In this document: positions 12,841 to 22,406 of the stretch, piece after piece
Layout of the letters: every line of letters begins with the position of its first letter
How positions within the stretch are numbered: position 1 is the first letter of the stretch
Origin: a bacterium
Lineage (GTDB): Bacteria; SZUA-79; Acidulodesulfobacterales; Acidulodesulfobacteraceae
Length of the DNA stretch: 22,963 nucleotides
Assembly (NCBI GenBank): GCA_021813595.1
Contig: JAKAKF010000152.1
Location: forward strand, 1-22,963
Direction of reading: 5' to 3'
Notes under the pieces: model-generated
Told to the model about the DNA's origin: nothing
What the model saw: only the letters and a program-made list of their open reading frames with translations
Database searches by the model: none
Translations under genes and position numbers: made by a program

Positions 12841-15360
12841 CTACGACAGTGCGCTAATATCCCGTTCCGCTTTCCAAGACTCGATATCCCGGCTGAATTC
12901 GTTTATTAAAACTCCGGCGGCATCCTTATCCTTGCTTTCCGAAAAAATTTCAAAATGAGCCCCTTCGGAAGCGGGGTACGCAAGAACCCAGCCTTGAGGT
13001 TTTATAAGTTTTATTCCGTCTATCAACAAAACATTTTCGTCCGAATATTTTTCAAAAAACTTCCTCATAATAAAACCTTTCAGCTCCGTAGGACAAGGAA
13101 CTTTTTTGTATTCAAAATACGTCGGTTCTATAAACCTCATCTCATTTTTTATAGAACTGTCAAGTTTTGCAAGCATTTCCAGCAGTTTTATAGCCGAATA
13201 CATTCCGTCAAAAGCCGGCATAAAGCCGGGGTAGATATAGCCGCCTTCATTGTCGCCCGCAAAATATATTTTTGAATTTCCGGCTTTTTCCATTAGACAG
13301 CTAGACGAATTTTTTGCGTAAATTATCTCGTAGTCGTGTTCTTTAGCCATCTTAGATATATTAAAAGATGAATTAACGGGAACTGAAATAGATTGAAACT
13401 TTTTCTCGGTCTTCATAACCAGCATGGCCATTAATGTCAAAGCGGTGTTGCCGTCTATATTATCGCCGTTTTCATCGCATAAATATATCTTTTCCCCGCC
13501 GTTGTCTATAAAAATTCCCAGGTCGGCGTTAATAGACCTTACTATGCTCGACAATTCCTTGAGGGATTTTTTGAATTCCCTTTCGTTTTTCGTTATTTTA
13601 GTCTGGTCTAAATTAGCGTTTAAGTGAACGGAATCTATGCCGAGTTTTCCTATTACGGCGGGAAAAATTTTACTGGAACTGCCGTAAGAATAATCTATTA
13701 CTATTTTAAATTTTCTTTTTATAATCTTTTCTGCATCTATAGTTTTAAGAAATCCGTCGGTATAATATTCGGTACCGTGGGTAGGATAAAATATCTCACC
13801 TGTTTCTTCAGAACCAACCCTCGTATAATCTTCCCTGAAAAACAGTCTTTCTATTTTCTGCTCACCAAGCGAAGAAAAATCCAAACCGTTAGAATCAAAA
13901 AATTTTATATTTAAAAGTTTTTTATCGAAAGGATGTTTTCTTACATGTATTCCGCCCGAACTTTTAAACTGTTTTGCCTGATAGCGGACTATTGAAATTG
14001 GGGTATCGCTGAAATCGTTAACGTTAACGCCAACGGAAAGAACGCCCGACATCATAGCCCTCGAAAAAAGACGCGAAGTTTTATGACTGTCCCTTGATAC
14101 CGATATCGTCCTGTTTTTGCCGACGGTTGCTCCGAACGCCGCTCCGAGCTTAGAAGCAAACTCGGGCGTTATTTCTAAATTAGCAAGACCGGTTATTCCA
14201 TATTGACCGAATATTTTGGCACTCCATTTGTCAGACCATATAAGGCTTTCGGATAATATTGCCCCGTCTTCCACGTTTTTAAACGGCCAAATCTTAACGT
14301 TAGGATTAATCACTGCGCCGTTTCCTATATGGCATACGTCGGAAACTACAGCTCCTGCCCCTATAAATACGTTGTTTCCGGCATAAGTTTTATATCCGAG
14401 GATAGATTCCTGTATATCGCAGTTTGCGCCTATCTTTGACGCCTTGCCAATTACCGACCCGCTGATTGATGTGTTTTCCCCAATAGTACAGTTGTCTCCG
14501 ATAACGCAATTTTTAATTTTGCAGTTTTGAAGAATATGGACGTCTTTACCCAGAATAGAATTTTCTATATCGCAGGTAATATCCACTATGCTTTTTGCGC
14601 CTACGGTTATATTTTTATCTCCTAACTTTTCGCCGTCTATATTAAGATTTATTTTACCGGCGATAATGTCTAAATGGCTCTGCCTGTATTCCGAAAGCGT
14701 TCCTACGTCTTTCCAGTATCCGTTAGATATATGCCCAAAAAGTTTTTTGCCGTCTTTTAGTAAAAGCGGGAAAAGGTCTTTGGAAAAATCGAATTCGCTT
14801 TTTTCCGGAATCATTTTTAATACTGAACGGTTTAATATGTAAATGCCGGTATTTATGGTATCGCTAAAAACTTCGGACCATGTCGGCTTTTCTAAAAATT
14901 TAGTTATTTTGCCTTCGGCATCTGTTATGACTATGCCAAACGACAGAGGGTTTTCTACGTGCGTAAGGACTATTGTAGCGTCGCTTTTTTTGCCTATATG
15001 AAAATCTATCGGTTTTGAAATATTAATATCGGTAATTATATCGGCGCTTATCACCATAAAATCGTCGTCTTTAATTATTTTTTCGACGTTTTTTACGGCC
15101 CCCGCAGTCCCGTAATCTTCTTCGGCAAGAACGTATTCAATTTTTACGCCGAAATCGGAACCGTCTTTAAAATAATTTTTAATAAGGTCCGGCTGAACGT
15201 AAAGAAGCACTATAAGGTCGTTTATTCCGTGCGATTTAAGAAGGTTAACGACATGCTCCATCATGGGTTTGTTTGCTATGTGTATCATCGGTTTTGGAGC
15301 ATTATTCGTTAAAGGTTTAAGTCTTGTTCCAAAACCTCCTGCCATAATAACGGCCTGCAT
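12841..15360 (-). CDS. NTP-transferase / left-handed beta-helix / phosphomannomutase-like fusion (mannose-1-phosphate guanylyltransferase-like)
   Basis: Three parts in 839 residues. Residues 1-235 are a sugar-1-phosphate nucleotidyltransferase, with MAGGFGTRLKPLT and later SADIITDINI, EKPTW and NTGIYILN; it makes an NDP-sugar for surface polysaccharide. Residues about 250-360 are hexapeptide repeats (IGDNCTIGENTSISGSVIGK type) forming a beta-helix. From about 380 a phosphohexomutase fold follows, but its phosphoserine loop is HVRKHPFD (His476 where TASHNP has Ser), the metal loop DGDADR is replaced by FIDNGGEK, and GEESSG by GDNEGGYIYPGF. The mutase half is therefore probably non-catalytic and structural or regulatory. 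Such fusions occur in several bacterial phyla. Start: ATG with CGGAG 8 nt upstream. Its partner mutase lies downstream on the same strand. Confidence 0.9.
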   Translation of the reverse strand: MQAVIMAGGFGTRLKPLTNNAPKPMIHIANKPMMEHVVNLLKSHGINDLIVLLYVQPDLIKNYFKDGSDFGVKIEYVLAEEDYGTAGAVKNVEKIIKDDDFMVISADIITDINISKPIDFHIGKKSDATIVLTHVENPLSFGIVITDAEGKITKFLEKPTWSEVFSDTINTGIYILNRSVLKMIPEKSEFDFSKDLFPLLLKDGKKLFGHISNGYWKDVGTLSEYRQSHLDIIAGKINLNIDGEKLGDKNITVGAKSIVDITCDIENSILGKDVHILQNCKIKNCVIGDNCTIGENTSISGSVIGKASKIGANCDIQESILGYKTYAGNNVFIGAGAVVSDVCHIGNGAVINPNVKIWPFKNVEDGAILSESLIWSDKWSAKIFGQYGITGLANLEITPEFASKLGAAFGATVGKNRTISVSRDSHKTSRLFSRAMMSGVLSVGVNVNDFSDTPISIVRYQAKQFKSSGGIHVRKHPFDKKLLNIKFFDSNGLDFSSLGEQKIERLFFREDYTRVGSEETGEIFYPTHGTEYYTDGFLKTIDAEKIIKRKFKIVIDYSYGSSSKIFPAVIGKLGIDSVHLNANLDQTKITKNEREFKKSLKELSSIVRSINADLGIFIDNGGEKIYLCDENGDNIDGNTALTLMAMLVMKTEKKFQSISVPVNSSFNISKMAKEHDYEIIYAKNSSSCLMEKAGNSKIYFAGDNEGGYIYPGFMPAFDGMYSAIKLLEMLAKLDSSIKNEMRFIEPTYFEYKKVPCPTELKGFIMRKFFEKYSDENVLLIDGIKLIKPQGWVLAYPASEGAHFEIFSESKDKDAAGVLINEFSRDIESWKAERDISALS

Positions 15361-15402
15361 ACTTTGTTCTCCGATAGTTTTAAACTTTGAATACGATTTT
15401 AA

Positions 15403-15455
15403 ATTTTAACAAAACAACTTTTAATGTTGCAATATAGCAATTATTCTAATAAAAT
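15403..15455. promoter_or_regulatory. divergent promoters sharing one TTGCAA box
   Basis: A palindromic TTGCAA (15427-15432) can serve as -35 in both directions. On the plus strand, 17 nt on, lies TAAAAT (15450-15455), ahead of the PAP2 gene. On the minus strand, 18 nt on, lies TAAAAT (15403-15408), ahead of the nucleotidyltransferase gene. TTGCAA is only a moderate match to the -35 consensus and the region is AT-rich, so this is a candidate only. Confidence 0.3.
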
Positions 15456-15491
15456 TATATCTTATTAAATAATAAAATCAAAATAAAAATT

Positions 15492-16073
15492 ATGCTTTCT
15501 TACATTCTGCATTTAGATACGGCACTTTTTTTACTCATCAATAACAATTTCCACTTTTCTTTACTAAACGACAATATGAGGGCGGTTACCAATCTCGGCA
15601 ACGGCTGGGTCGTTTACTGGCTCGTACTTTTGTATGTTTATTATTTTAACCGTCAAAAATTCAAAGAATCGTTTTTTTTGCTTTTTTTAACTCAAATAGT
15701 TCCGGGTATTATAGACATTATAATAAAAAAAGCCGTCCACAGGCCGAGACCCATCGTAGCGCTTCACTCTCTTATCGAAGAAGGAAAGGTTCACGTAAAT
15801 ATTTTAGGCAGACACTTAACAGAAAATTCTTTTCCTTCCGGACATACGGTAACGGCTTTTTCCCTTGCAGTCGCCCTATCTTATATGTTTCCCAAACATA
15901 AAAAAGCATTTTATATACTGGCTTATGTAGTGGCGTTTTCAAGGGTTTACGACGGCGAGCATTATCCTTTGGACGTTATCGCGGGCGGTATAATCGGGTA
16001 TTTATTCGCTAAGATAACGCTCGTCTTATACAAAAGAATAAAAAATTATAAAAATTATAATTTTGAACGATAA
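15492..16073 (+). CDS. PAP2-family membrane phosphatase (undecaprenyl-diphosphatase-like)
   Basis: A 193-residue integral membrane protein with the three-part PAP2 active site: Lys79-x6-Arg86-Pro87 (KKAVHRPRP), PSGH with Ser116 and His118, and SR-x5-H-x3-D (Ser150-Arg151, His157, Asp161). Several hydrophobic segments flank these motifs. Typical substrates are undecaprenyl diphosphate (carrier recycling in envelope synthesis) or phosphatidyl phosphates; the exact one cannot be told. It is transcribed divergently from the nucleotidyltransferase gene and ends 19 bp from lptE, which converges on it. No strong ribosome binding site precedes the ATG. Confidence 0.9.
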   Translation: MLSYILHLDTALFLLINNNFHFSLLNDNMRAVTNLGNGWVVYWLVLLYVYYFNRQKFKESFFLLFLTQIVPGIIDIIIKKAVHRPRPIVALHSLIEEGKVHVNILGRHLTENSFPSGHTVTAFSLAVALSYMFPKHKKAFYILAYVVAFSRVYDGEHYPLDVIAGGIIGYLFAKITLVLYKRIKNYKNYNFER

Positions 16074-16092
16074 AACTATATTAATTAAACCG

Positions 16093-16677
16093 TCAAGAAG
16101 TTAATTTTTTAGATTCTATATATATTACTATTTTTCTTGCAATTCTCCTGGAAACTCTTATTATAGCCCCTTTCTCTTGTTTATGGGCTATAAGGGGGTT
16201 TATATAGTTATAGTACGTTGCGCTTGACGAAAAATTTACGTTCCTGAAAATTATCTTTCCGCCGGTATTATACATGCTGACGGTTACGCTGACGGTAATA
16301 TCGTAATCAACCGCCGCCGCTACGCCCGTATAAGACATTACGTTATTTTGTATAGAAGTTATTTTTCCGGACAGATAATAAAAAGCGCCGCTTTCGTTTG
16401 AAGTAAACATATACGTCTGCATATTAAGAAACTTTGCTATATTATTTGAAAAATATACTCCCAACCCGCTTTTATAAGTTTGATTTTTAAAAGGTTTTAC
16501 GTAAATTTCGGATATGTTATTGTAATTTTTTGATTTTTTACTTATGCTGCTTACCGGCAAGCCCGACGTAACGGAACCCTCGCTGCCGTTTAATACTTTA
16601 AAACCGCACCCCGTCGAAAAACCGGCGGCAAGAATAATTATAATCGATAATAATAATGACTTTTTTTTAAAATTCAT
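16093..16677 (-). CDS. lptE: LptE-like LPS-assembly outer-membrane lipoprotein
   Basis: A 194-residue secreted lipoprotein. It has a basic N-terminus (MNFKKK), a hydrophobic core and lipobox FSTGC with Cys24 as the lipidated residue, followed by GFKVLNG, the GCGF-x-L start common in LptE. The region IYVKPFKNQTYKSGLG and later YYLSGKITSI match the LptE pattern of strands around a helix. LptE plugs the LptD barrel that inserts lipopolysaccharide into the outer membrane, which indicates a diderm host. It is downstream of leuS, as often seen for lptE in proteobacteria; here a half repeat lies between them. The lipoprotein call is firm; the LptE call is by pattern and context. Confidence 0.82.
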   Translation of the reverse strand: MNFKKKSLLLSIIIILAAGFSTGCGFKVLNGSEGSVTSGLPVSSISKKSKNYNNISEIYVKPFKNQTYKSGLGVYFSNNIAKFLNMQTYMFTSNESGAFYYLSGKITSIQNNVMSYTGVAAAVDYDITVSVTVSMYNTGGKIIFRNVNFSSSATYYNYINPLIAHKQEKGAIIRVSRRIARKIVIYIESKKLTS

Positions 16678-16737
16678 ACGATTTAATATAACCTTTGTAT
16701 TTTACGCAGTATCCTTTATCGTTAACTATTTCTTTTC

Positions 16738-16773
16738 GTATGCATAAAATAAATTTTATCTGACACCTTTTTC
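16738..16773. repeat. right-arm half-unit of the inverted-repeat family at the leuS 3' end
   Basis: CGTATGC followed by an AAATAAA stretch and ATCTGACACCTTTTTC corresponds to the right half of the 88-bp elements, including the TATGC that precedes their right arm. It lies in the leuS-lptE spacer, and its outer end touches the leuS stop codon (TGA, 16772-16774). No left arm is present. Confidence 0.65.
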
Positions 16774-19342
16774 AAACTATAATGTTTAACAGTTTATTTT
16801 TTACATATATAACTTTTTTAATTGCGCTCTTATCTTCTGCGTATTTTTTGATTTTTGGGCTTTCCATAGCAGCTTTTAAGACGGACTCTTCATCCGAATC
16901 AATGGCCGCAGTTACGACGTCTCTCATCTTTCCGTTTACCTGCACCGCTATGTTGCAATTTTCTTTCAAATATCCGGCATCTATTTTTTCAGGCCAGTTT
17001 TCGCTTTCTATGAAAGAGCCGTTTAAAATTTCAAATATTTCGGAACAGACATGCGGTATGAAAGGATATAATATCAAAATGACTGAATTTAAAAAATGTT
17101 TCAGCAGATATTTATCGGATTTATTTAATAATGCAAGTTTTTCCCCGTCTAAAGCTCCGGTAAAATCGTTAAAAGCGTTAATTAATTCCATCGACGAACT
17201 GATAACCGTGTTAAAATGATAGCGTCCGTTCATTTCGGTTTCGGTTTTTTCTATTACGCCGTTTAATCTGTAAATTAATTCTTTAATCGACGGATTTACG
17301 ACGGCTTTATTTATTTCGTACGCCGAAACGCTTAAACTTGCCGTATTGGGCGAAGATTGCGAAATATTTGATTCTTCTATATAAAATTTGCCATTCGTAT
17401 CTTTTAATATTTCGAAAAAATCGACTACGGTTTTATAGAATTTATTTATAAATCTATATGCCCCCTCAACTCCAGAATCGCTCCATTCCAAATCTTTTTC
17501 GGGGGGAGCCGCAAAAAGTACGAATAATCTTACCGTATCGGCGCCGAATTTTTTAATAAGTCCGTCCGGATCGACGACGTTGCCTTTGGATTTAGACATT
17601 TTAGCGCCGTTTTTTATGACCATCCCCTGCGTAAGAAGATTTTTGAAGGGTTCGTCTAATTTTATATAATTTAAATCCCTCAGCGCCTTCACGAAAAATC
17701 TTGAGTACAGAAGATGCATAACTGCATGTTCTACACCGCCGATATACTGATCGACCGGCAGCCAGTATCTAACGTCTTCGCTTTTAAACGGATTTTTTTC
17801 TTTTTCTTCGGAAAGAGTATATCTTAAAAAATACCAGGAAGACTCCACGAAAGTATCCATAGTATCGGTTTCCCGCTCGGCTTTTCCTCCGCATTTAGGG
17901 CATTTTGTATTTATAAACGATTTATGCTTTTTAAGAGGAGAGGCTCCTTCTCCCGTAAACACGACGTCGTCGGGCAGTATTAAAGGCAGGTCGTCTTCGT
18001 TCAGCGGGACTATTCCGCATTTTTCGCAATACACGACGGGTATAGGACACCCCCAGTATCTCTGCCTCGATATTCCCCAATCTCTCAGCCTGTAGTTGGT
18101 AACTTTTTTTCCTATATTTTTATTTTCGGCAAAATCGGCTATTTTTTCTTTTGCCTCTTCGGATTTAAGCCCGTTAAACTCTCCGGAATTTACAAGTATT
18201 CCGCCGTCAGTATAAGGCAGTCCCGCTAAGTCTTCCAAAGTATTTTTCGCTCCTTCTTTTGTCGGTTCTATAACTTGCATTATTTCTATTCCGTATTTTT
18301 TTGCGAATTCATAATCTCTTGCATCGTGCGCGGGAACCGACATAATAGCGCCTGTTCCGTAATCCATCAATACAAAATTTGCTATAAATACTGGTATCGT
18401 TTTATTAGTAAACGGATTAACGGCATAAGAACCGGTAAAAAATCCTTCTTTTTCGGAAACGTCTTTAGATACCAAAGAATTATGCTTCATTGTTTCTAAT
18501 TTTTCTAAATCTTTTGAATTTTTTATTAAACTTTTAGCGGCGGGATGAAGCGGAGACATAGCAATATAGGTTGCGCCGAATATGGTATCGGGACGCGTAG
18601 TAAATATCTCTATGAAATTTTCGCCTGAACCGGCGATTTTAAAAATTACCGTTAAACCTGAACTTTTGCCTATCCAGTTTTTTTGCATAGTTTTTACTTT
18701 ATCCGGCCAGCCTTCCAAAGTATCTATATCTTTAAGCAGTTCTTCCGCATAGTCCGTAATTTTCAAAAACCACTGGTCCATATTTTTGACCGTTACGTCC
18801 TTGCCGCACCTCCAGCACTTTCCGTCTTCGACTTGTTCGTTGGCAAGGGTAGTATTGCATGATTCGCACCAGTTAACTAAGGAATTCTTCTTGTAAGCTA
18901 AACCTTTTTTATACATACGCAAAAAAAACAGCTGCTCCCATCCATAATATTCAGGTTCCGAAGTAATTACGAGCCTGCTCCAATCGTAAGAAAAACCCAA
19001 TTCTTTAAGCTGTTTTATCATATATTCTATATTGCTTTTAGTCCATTCGGCAGGATTAGTCTTATGCTTTATCGCTGCGTTTTCGGCGGGAAGTCCAAAA
19101 CTGTCGAAACCTATGGGGTGAAGGACGTTATAACCCTTTATACGTTTAAACCTGGCTATCGCGTCGCCTATAGCATAGTTTCTGACATGCCCCATGTGTA
19201 TTCTTCCGGAAGGATAAGGAAACATTTCTAAACAGTAAAATTTAGGAACGTTTAAAGAATTTTTTTCATTTTTAACAAAAAAAACTTCATCGTTTTCCCA
19301 TATATTTTGCCATTTTTTTTCTATTTCTTTAAAATTATACAT
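16772..19342 (-). CDS. leuS: leucyl-tRNA synthetase
   Basis: An 856-residue class I aminoacyl-tRNA synthetase that charges tRNA-Leu. The HIGH motif is HMGH at 49-52 ([16 protein letters not shown]) and the KMSKS motif is at 581-585. The CP1 editing domain contains the threonine-rich [13 protein letters not shown] and the [15 protein letters not shown] region. Two Cys-rich zinc-ribbon-like segments are seen (CESCN...CWRCGK; CEKCG...CPKCGG). Length fits the bacterial enzyme. The C-terminal tail includes [11 protein letters not shown], typical of LeuRS. It lies in the minus-strand series lspA-leuS-lptE. Confidence 0.97.
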   Translation of the reverse strand: MYNFKEIEKKWQNIWENDEVFFVKNEKNSLNVPKFYCLEMFPYPSGRIHMGHVRNYAIGDAIARFKRIKGYNVLHPIGFDSFGLPAENAAIKHKTNPAEWTKSNIEYMIKQLKELGFSYDWSRLVITSEPEYYGWEQLFFLRMYKKGLAYKKNSLVNWCESCNTTLANEQVEDGKCWRCGKDVTVKNMDQWFLKITDYAEELLKDIDTLEGWPDKVKTMQKNWIGKSSGLTVIFKIAGSGENFIEIFTTRPDTIFGATYIAMSPLHPAAKSLIKNSKDLEKLETMKHNSLVSKDVSEKEGFFTGSYAVNPFTNKTIPVFIANFVLMDYGTGAIMSVPAHDARDYEFAKKYGIEIMQVIEPTKEGAKNTLEDLAGLPYTDGGILVNSGEFNGLKSEEAKEKIADFAENKNIGKKVTNYRLRDWGISRQRYWGCPIPVVYCEKCGIVPLNEDDLPLILPDDVVFTGEGASPLKKHKSFINTKCPKCGGKAERETDTMDTFVESSWYFLRYTLSEEKEKNPFKSEDVRYWLPVDQYIGGVEHAVMHLLYSRFFVKALRDLNYIKLDEPFKNLLTQGMVIKNGAKMSKSKGNVVDPDGLIKKFGADTVRLFVLFAAPPEKDLEWSDSGVEGAYRFINKFYKTVVDFFEILKDTNGKFYIEESNISQSSPNTASLSVSAYEINKAVVNPSIKELIYRLNGVIEKTETEMNGRYHFNTVISSSMELINAFNDFTGALDGEKLALLNKSDKYLLKHFLNSVILILYPFIPHVCSEIFEILNGSFIESENWPEKIDAGYLKENCNIAVQVNGKMRDVVTAAIDSDEESVLKAAMESPKIKKYAEDKSAIKKVIYVKNKLLNIIV

Positions 19343-19386
19343 ATAAAAACCGTAATTAAATTAAATATAGAAGATATATAAAAGAT

Positions 19387-19848
19387 TTAAATATATTTCA
19401 TGATAGATATAAAAAACAATATAGTTCCGACTACTACGCAGCTGTCGGCAACATTAAAACTGGGCCAGTGATAGGCATAAATATGAAAGTCGAGAAAATC
19501 TACTACATATCCCTGAAATATTCTGCTCAAAAGATTTGAAAAAGCTCCGGAAATAATTAACGAGGAAGATATAAACAGTAAATTGGAATTTATTTTTGTT
19601 TTAAATAAAAAATATATTAACGCCGCAATTATTAAAGCAGTAAGAAGTATAATCAGGATATTCGAATATCCGCTCATAAGCCCGAAAGCGACGCCGGTAT
19701 TATCGACATGCACTATATTAAAATAATGCTTTATTACCGTAATTTTTCCGATTAACGATATTTTATTATTGATTATATATTTTAATAATTGGTCTAAAAT
19801 TAAGACAGGAAAGAAAACAGATATTAAAATTATTATTTTTTTCTTCAT
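19387..19848 (-). CDS. lspA: lipoprotein signal peptidase (signal peptidase II)
   Basis: A 153-residue inner-membrane aspartyl protease that removes signal peptides of prolipoproteins. Four hydrophobic segments are seen. The family's conserved blocks are present: ILDQLLKYI near the N-terminus, NTGVAFGL at 50-57, and NLLSRIFQGYVVDFLDF with catalytic Asp117. A further block, WPSFNVADS, carries catalytic Asp135. It starts 18 bp after pgk and ends 44 bp before leuS. The lptE product in the same series is itself a predicted substrate. Confidence 0.95.
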   Translation of the reverse strand: MKKKIIILISVFFPVLILDQLLKYIINNKISLIGKITVIKHYFNIVHVDNTGVAFGLMSGYSNILIILLTALIIAALIYFLFKTKINSNLLFISSSLIISGAFSNLLSRIFQGYVVDFLDFHIYAYHWPSFNVADSCVVVGTILFFISIMKYI

Positions 19849-19866
19849 TAAGATTAAATTTAATTT

Positions 19867-21090
19867 TTAAATTTGCGGTTTTAAGTTATTTTTCTTTGAA
19901 CATTCGATTAATGCTTCGATACCTGGAAGTTTTTTTCCTTCTAAAAGTTCAAGAAAAGCGCCTCCTCCGGTAGAAACATAAGACATTTTTGCAAATTCTC
20001 CGGCTCTGTGAAGCGCAACGTCCGTATCGCCGCCTCCGACTATAGTCATGGCATAAGCGTTTGCAACGCTTGAAACTAAAGCAAACGTACCTCTGCTGAA
20101 AGCATCCATTTCAAATACTCCCATGGGACCGTTCCATACTATAGTTTTGGCATTTTGAATAGCTTCCGTGAAAAGCGTTACGGTAGCAGGACCTATATCT
20201 AAAGCCAGCCAGCCCTTAGGAATTTCCTGAATAGTCGTAACCTTGGTTTCCGCATCGGGCGCTAATCTGTCGGCAACAACCACATCGACCGGAAGATAAA
20301 GTTTAATTTTTTTATCGCTTATTTTTTCTAATGTTTTTTTTGCGTATTCAAGCATTTCGTCTTCGACTAAAGAAGCTCCGACGTCGTGCCCTAAGGCTTT
20401 AAGGAAAGTATTGGACATAGCTCCGCCTATGATAAGTTTATCCACCTTATCGGCTAAATTTGAAAGCACTTCTATCTTTCCGGATACTTTGGCTCCTCCG
20501 ACTATAGCGACGAACGGTTTCATCGGATTTTCAATAGCCCTGTTGAAATAGTTCAGTTCTTTTCTTATAAGAAAACCTGCGGCGCATTTACCTACGAATT
20601 TCGTAACCGCTACATTTGAAGCATGGGATCTATGAGCAGTCGCAAATGCGTCGTTAACGTATATATCGCAGAGGGATGCTAATTTTTTGCCGAATTCTTC
20701 ATCGTTTTTAGTTTCTTCGTCGTAAAATCTTAAATTTTCAAGCAGTACTATATCGCCCAAACCTGCCGATTTAACGGTGCTTTCCGCCAGCTCGCCTACG
20801 CATTCGCCGACGAATTTTACATCCTTATCCAACAGCCTGCTTAATCTCTTAGCAACGACTAAAAGGGACAATTCGGGAACTTTTTTGCCTTTCGGCCGTC
20901 CCATATGAGACATTAAGATAATTTTTGCGTTTTCGTCGAGACAATAATTAATAGTCGGCAGGACCGCCCTTATGCGCGTATCGTCTGTAATATTGCCGTT
21001 TTGGTCAAGAGGGACGTTAAAATCGACTCTTATAAGAAGCGTTTTGTTTTTTATGTCGATTTCGTCTATATAAACTATATTATTCATCAT
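19867..21090 (-). CDS. pgk: phosphoglycerate kinase
   Basis: A 407-residue glycolytic kinase interconverting 1,3-bisphosphoglycerate plus ADP and 3-phosphoglycerate plus ATP. Family signatures: LLIRVDFNVPLDQNG with the substrate Arg, ILMSHMGRPKGK, LLENLRFYDEE, DAFATAHRSHAS, VGGAKVSGKIEVL, WNGPMGVFE and the C-terminal TGGGAFLELLEGK. The frame opens with TTG-ATG-ATG; I use the first ATG (21088-21090), 5 nt after AAGGA, though the next ATG is equally possible. It follows gapA by about 50 bp, the common gapA-pgk order. Confidence 0.97.
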   Translation of the reverse strand: MMNNIVYIDEIDIKNKTLLIRVDFNVPLDQNGNITDDTRIRAVLPTINYCLDENAKIILMSHMGRPKGKKVPELSLLVVAKRLSRLLDKDVKFVGECVGELAESTVKSAGLGDIVLLENLRFYDEETKNDEEFGKKLASLCDIYVNDAFATAHRSHASNVAVTKFVGKCAAGFLIRKELNYFNRAIENPMKPFVAIVGGAKVSGKIEVLSNLADKVDKLIIGGAMSNTFLKALGHDVGASLVEDEMLEYAKKTLEKISDKKIKLYLPVDVVVADRLAPDAETKVTTIQEIPKGWLALDIGPATVTLFTEAIQNAKTIVWNGPMGVFEMDAFSRGTFALVSSVANAYAMTIVGGGDTDVALHRAGEFAKMSYVSTGGGAFLELLEGKKLPGIEALIECSKKNNLKPQI

Positions 21091-21142
21091 CAAATTCCTT
21101 ATTGCTTATTATATATAATCATTACTAAATTATAAAATATAT

Positions 21143-22156
21143 TTATTCCATCATGAAGACGGCCATTTCGGCAAGCCGGGTAGAATAACCCCATTCGTTA
21201 TCGTACCACGCCAGAACTTTAACTAAGTCGTCGCCGATAACTTTAGTGCTAAGAGAATCGACTATTGAAGAATGGGAATCGCCCCTGTAGTCTATAGAAA
21301 CAAGCGGCTCTTTACTGAACCCTAAAATTCCTTTCAAATATGTATCGGCAGCCTCCTCCAATTTTGAATTAACTTCCAAAACCGTGGTTTTTTTAGAAAC
21401 TTTACAGACTAGATCGTTAATAGAAACATCGGGCGTTGGCACTCTTAAAGACATTCCGTCAAGCTTGTCTTTAAGTTCGGGAAGAACTTCGCACAGAGCT
21501 TTCGCCGCACCGGTAGTCGTGGGGATTATGGAAACGGCGGCGGCTCTTGCCCTTCTTAGATCCTTATGCGGCAAATCTAATATTCTCTGGTCATTGGTAT
21601 AAGAATGGGCAGTGGTCATATTGCCTTTTTCTATGGTAAAATTTTCATTAAGCACTTTTGCTACCGGAGCAAGACAGTTTGTAGTGCATGATGCCATAGA
21701 AACTATAAAATGTTTACTTTTATCGTAATTTTTATCGTTAACGCCGAGAACGATAGTGGCATCAGGATCATGGGCAGGGGCAGAAATTAAAACCTTTTTA
21801 GCGCCAGCCTTTAAATGTTTTTCCGCATCGTCTCTTTTAGTAAAAAGTCCGGTAGATTCGATTACTAAATCTACACTTAGATGCTTCCATAAAAGTTCCG
21901 ATGGATCTTTTATAGCGGTTATCAATGTTTCTCTGTCGTCCGCAATTATATGGTCTATATCGTAACCTACGTAAAAAGGAGCTTTGCCGTGCACTGAATC
22001 GTACTTTAAAAGATGGGCAAGCACCTGCGGATTGGTAATATCGTTAATCGCGACGATTTCAACATGCTCTCCTTTGGCAATCATATCCTGAAAAACCCTA
22101 AAAACGTTTCTGCCTATTCTTCCGAACCCGTTAATCGCAATTCTTAAATTTGCCAT
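21143..22156 (-). CDS. gapA: glyceraldehyde-3-phosphate dehydrogenase, type I
   Basis: A 337-residue NAD(P)-dependent dehydrogenase oxidising glyceraldehyde 3-phosphate to 1,3-bisphosphoglycerate. It has the Rossmann motif INGFGRIGRNVFR at 8-20, the catalytic SMASCTTNCLAP with Cys157, and later YDNEWGYSTR. Asp/Asn choice after the dinucleotide fold (AINDITN) suggests NAD use, as in glycolytic enzymes. The ATG has AAGGAG 6-7 nt upstream. It is the first gene of the minus-strand glycolytic series, with a promoter-like site at 22225-22254. Confidence 0.97.
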   Translation of the reverse strand: MANLRIAINGFGRIGRNVFRVFQDMIAKGEHVEIVAINDITNPQVLAHLLKYDSVHGKAPFYVGYDIDHIIADDRETLITAIKDPSELLWKHLSVDLVIESTGLFTKRDDAEKHLKAGAKKVLISAPAHDPDATIVLGVNDKNYDKSKHFIVSMASCTTNCLAPVAKVLNENFTIEKGNMTTAHSYTNDQRILDLPHKDLRRARAAAVSIIPTTTGAAKALCEVLPELKDKLDGMSLRVPTPDVSINDLVCKVSKKTTVLEVNSKLEEAADTYLKGILGFSKEPLVSIDYRGDSHSSIVDSLSTKVIGDDLVKVLAWYDNEWGYSTRLAEMAVFMME

Positions 22157-22224
22157 AATTTTCTCCTTACCTTTATTTTTGTATAATTTTAATTATTTAA
22201 CCTTAAACACAAAATTATTAAATT

Positions 22225-22254
22225 ATTATATATGACAAATGTACATAATTACAA
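22225..22254 (-). promoter_or_regulatory. candidate promoter of gapA-pgk
   Basis: On the minus strand TTGTAA (22249-22254) and TATAAT (22225-22230) are separated by 18 nt. The start would lie near 22218, giving a leader of about 60 nt to the gapA ATG. The -10 is a perfect consensus match; the -35 matches at four of six bases. Confidence 0.42.
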
Positions 22255-22351
22255 TAAATATTTTATTTAGCTTTATTTCAATCAGGCAAATTTTTTAAAA
22301 TTTTAATAAATCTTTAAAAATATATGATAAAATTAAAAAAGATAATTAAAT

Positions 22352-22381
22352 TTGCTTATTTAATTGCTTATTTATTATAAT
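22352..22381 (+). promoter_or_regulatory. candidate promoter of the right-edge metallo-hydrolase gene
   Basis: On the plus strand TTGCTT (22352-22357) and a perfect TATAAT (22376-22381) are separated by 18 nt, about 25 nt before the ATG at 22407. The leader would be short but still contains the ribosome binding site GGAGG. Confidence 0.35.
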
Positions 22382-22406
22382 ATATCACATTAATTTGGAG
22401 GTTATT

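Noticed and set aside
9590..14842. Plus-strand open frames opposite coaBC, the mutase and the fusion gene
   Set aside because: All lie antisense to strongly recognisable genes and carry no family motifs; they are frame shadows.
22352..22376. Short tandem TTGCTTATTTA repeat before the right-edge gene
   Set aside because: Two AT-rich 11-nt copies are expected by chance in this composition and overlap the promoter-like site.
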